Source: Mesorhizobium sp. B2-4-15 (lineage in GTDB: Bacteria; Pseudomonadota; Alphaproteobacteria; Rhizobiales; Rhizobiaceae). From it: a DNA stretch of 64,000 nt. The stretch covers positions 62,001 to 126,000 of the forward strand of contig NZ_VFUZ01000012.1 in assembly GCF_006658505.1 (NCBI RefSeq), written 5' to 3'. Below the pieces are notes generated by a model. The model searched no databases. It saw nothing but the letters and a program-made list of their open reading frames with translations, and was not told where the DNA came from. Positions within the stretch are counted from its first letter, which is position 1. Each line of letters opens with the position of its first letter. Of the stretch, positions 63,988 to 64,000 are shown one piece after another. The translations under genes were made by a program, and so were the position numbers.

Positions 63988-64000
63988 GGCGCGGCCTCCG

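Overview
The window is GC-rich alphaproteobacterial DNA that looks like a rhizobial chromosome, most likely Mesorhizobium or a close relative. The grounds are a BA14K-type Cys/Tyr repeat protein, a DUF680-like small secreted protein, DUF2934 and PRC-barrel stress-type small proteins, a minCDE operon preceded by TTAACCAT (CtrA-type) boxes, and several families of intergenic palindromic repeats typical of Rhizobiales. The genus is inferred. No rRNA, tRNA, CRISPR array, insertion sequence or prophage was found.

1-9.4 kb: a large minus-strand single-module peptide synthetase with the Pls/PosA layout (adenylation, carrier, six membrane segments with three left-handed beta-helix domains). It is followed by small secreted and stress-type genes on the plus strand (DUF680-like, Tat-exported metallo-beta-lactamase-fold hydrolase, TPR protein, DoxX, BA14K, DUF2934, PRC-barrel, a 49-residue basic protein). 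9.5-19.5 kb: an island apparently organised by one TetR regulator. It holds an RND efflux operon (fusion protein, pump, small membrane protein, patatin lipoprotein) and a patatin / acetoacetate decarboxylase / 3-hydroxybutyrate dehydrogenase-like operon. A nearly identical 27-bp dyad lies in front of tetR and in front of the RND operon. 19.7-25 kb: minCDE, then a two-component system with a divergent CpxP/Spy-like periplasmic protein. 25.5-32 kb: a second RND pump (AcrAB type), an aspartyl/asparaginyl beta-hydroxylase-like protein and an RhtA-like exporter.

32-45.6 kb: an autotransporter with ten ~50-residue repeats, AraC and LuxR regulators, an NfeD-slipin pair, and a three-subunit molybdenum aldehyde/xanthine oxidoreductase operon (PaoABC type) with a divergent TetR. 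45.7-50.1 kb: a compact three-gene operon of an ATP-grasp ligase-like protein, a class V-like PLP enzyme and a group II PLP decarboxylase. I do not recognise it as a described pathway, and it is the best candidate here for undescribed chemistry. 50-64 kb: mixed small genes (a decayed alcohol dehydrogenase, DUF899, a TPR/winged-helix regulator, a beta-propeller protein), an aldo/keto reductase, a HerA-like ATPase, a cupin, an Nramp-like transporter lacking the usual metal motifs, CopC/CopD, and two sugar-type ABC permeases running off the right edge.

Many adjacent genes overlap by 1-4 bases (ATGA or TGATG), indicating translational coupling: fusion protein/RND pump, minD/minE, regulator/kinase, nfeD/slipin, the three Mo-enzyme subunits, and the two PLP genes. 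Starts were chosen from Shine-Dalgarno position and coding character. Family names come from motif recognition by eye, not from database searches.
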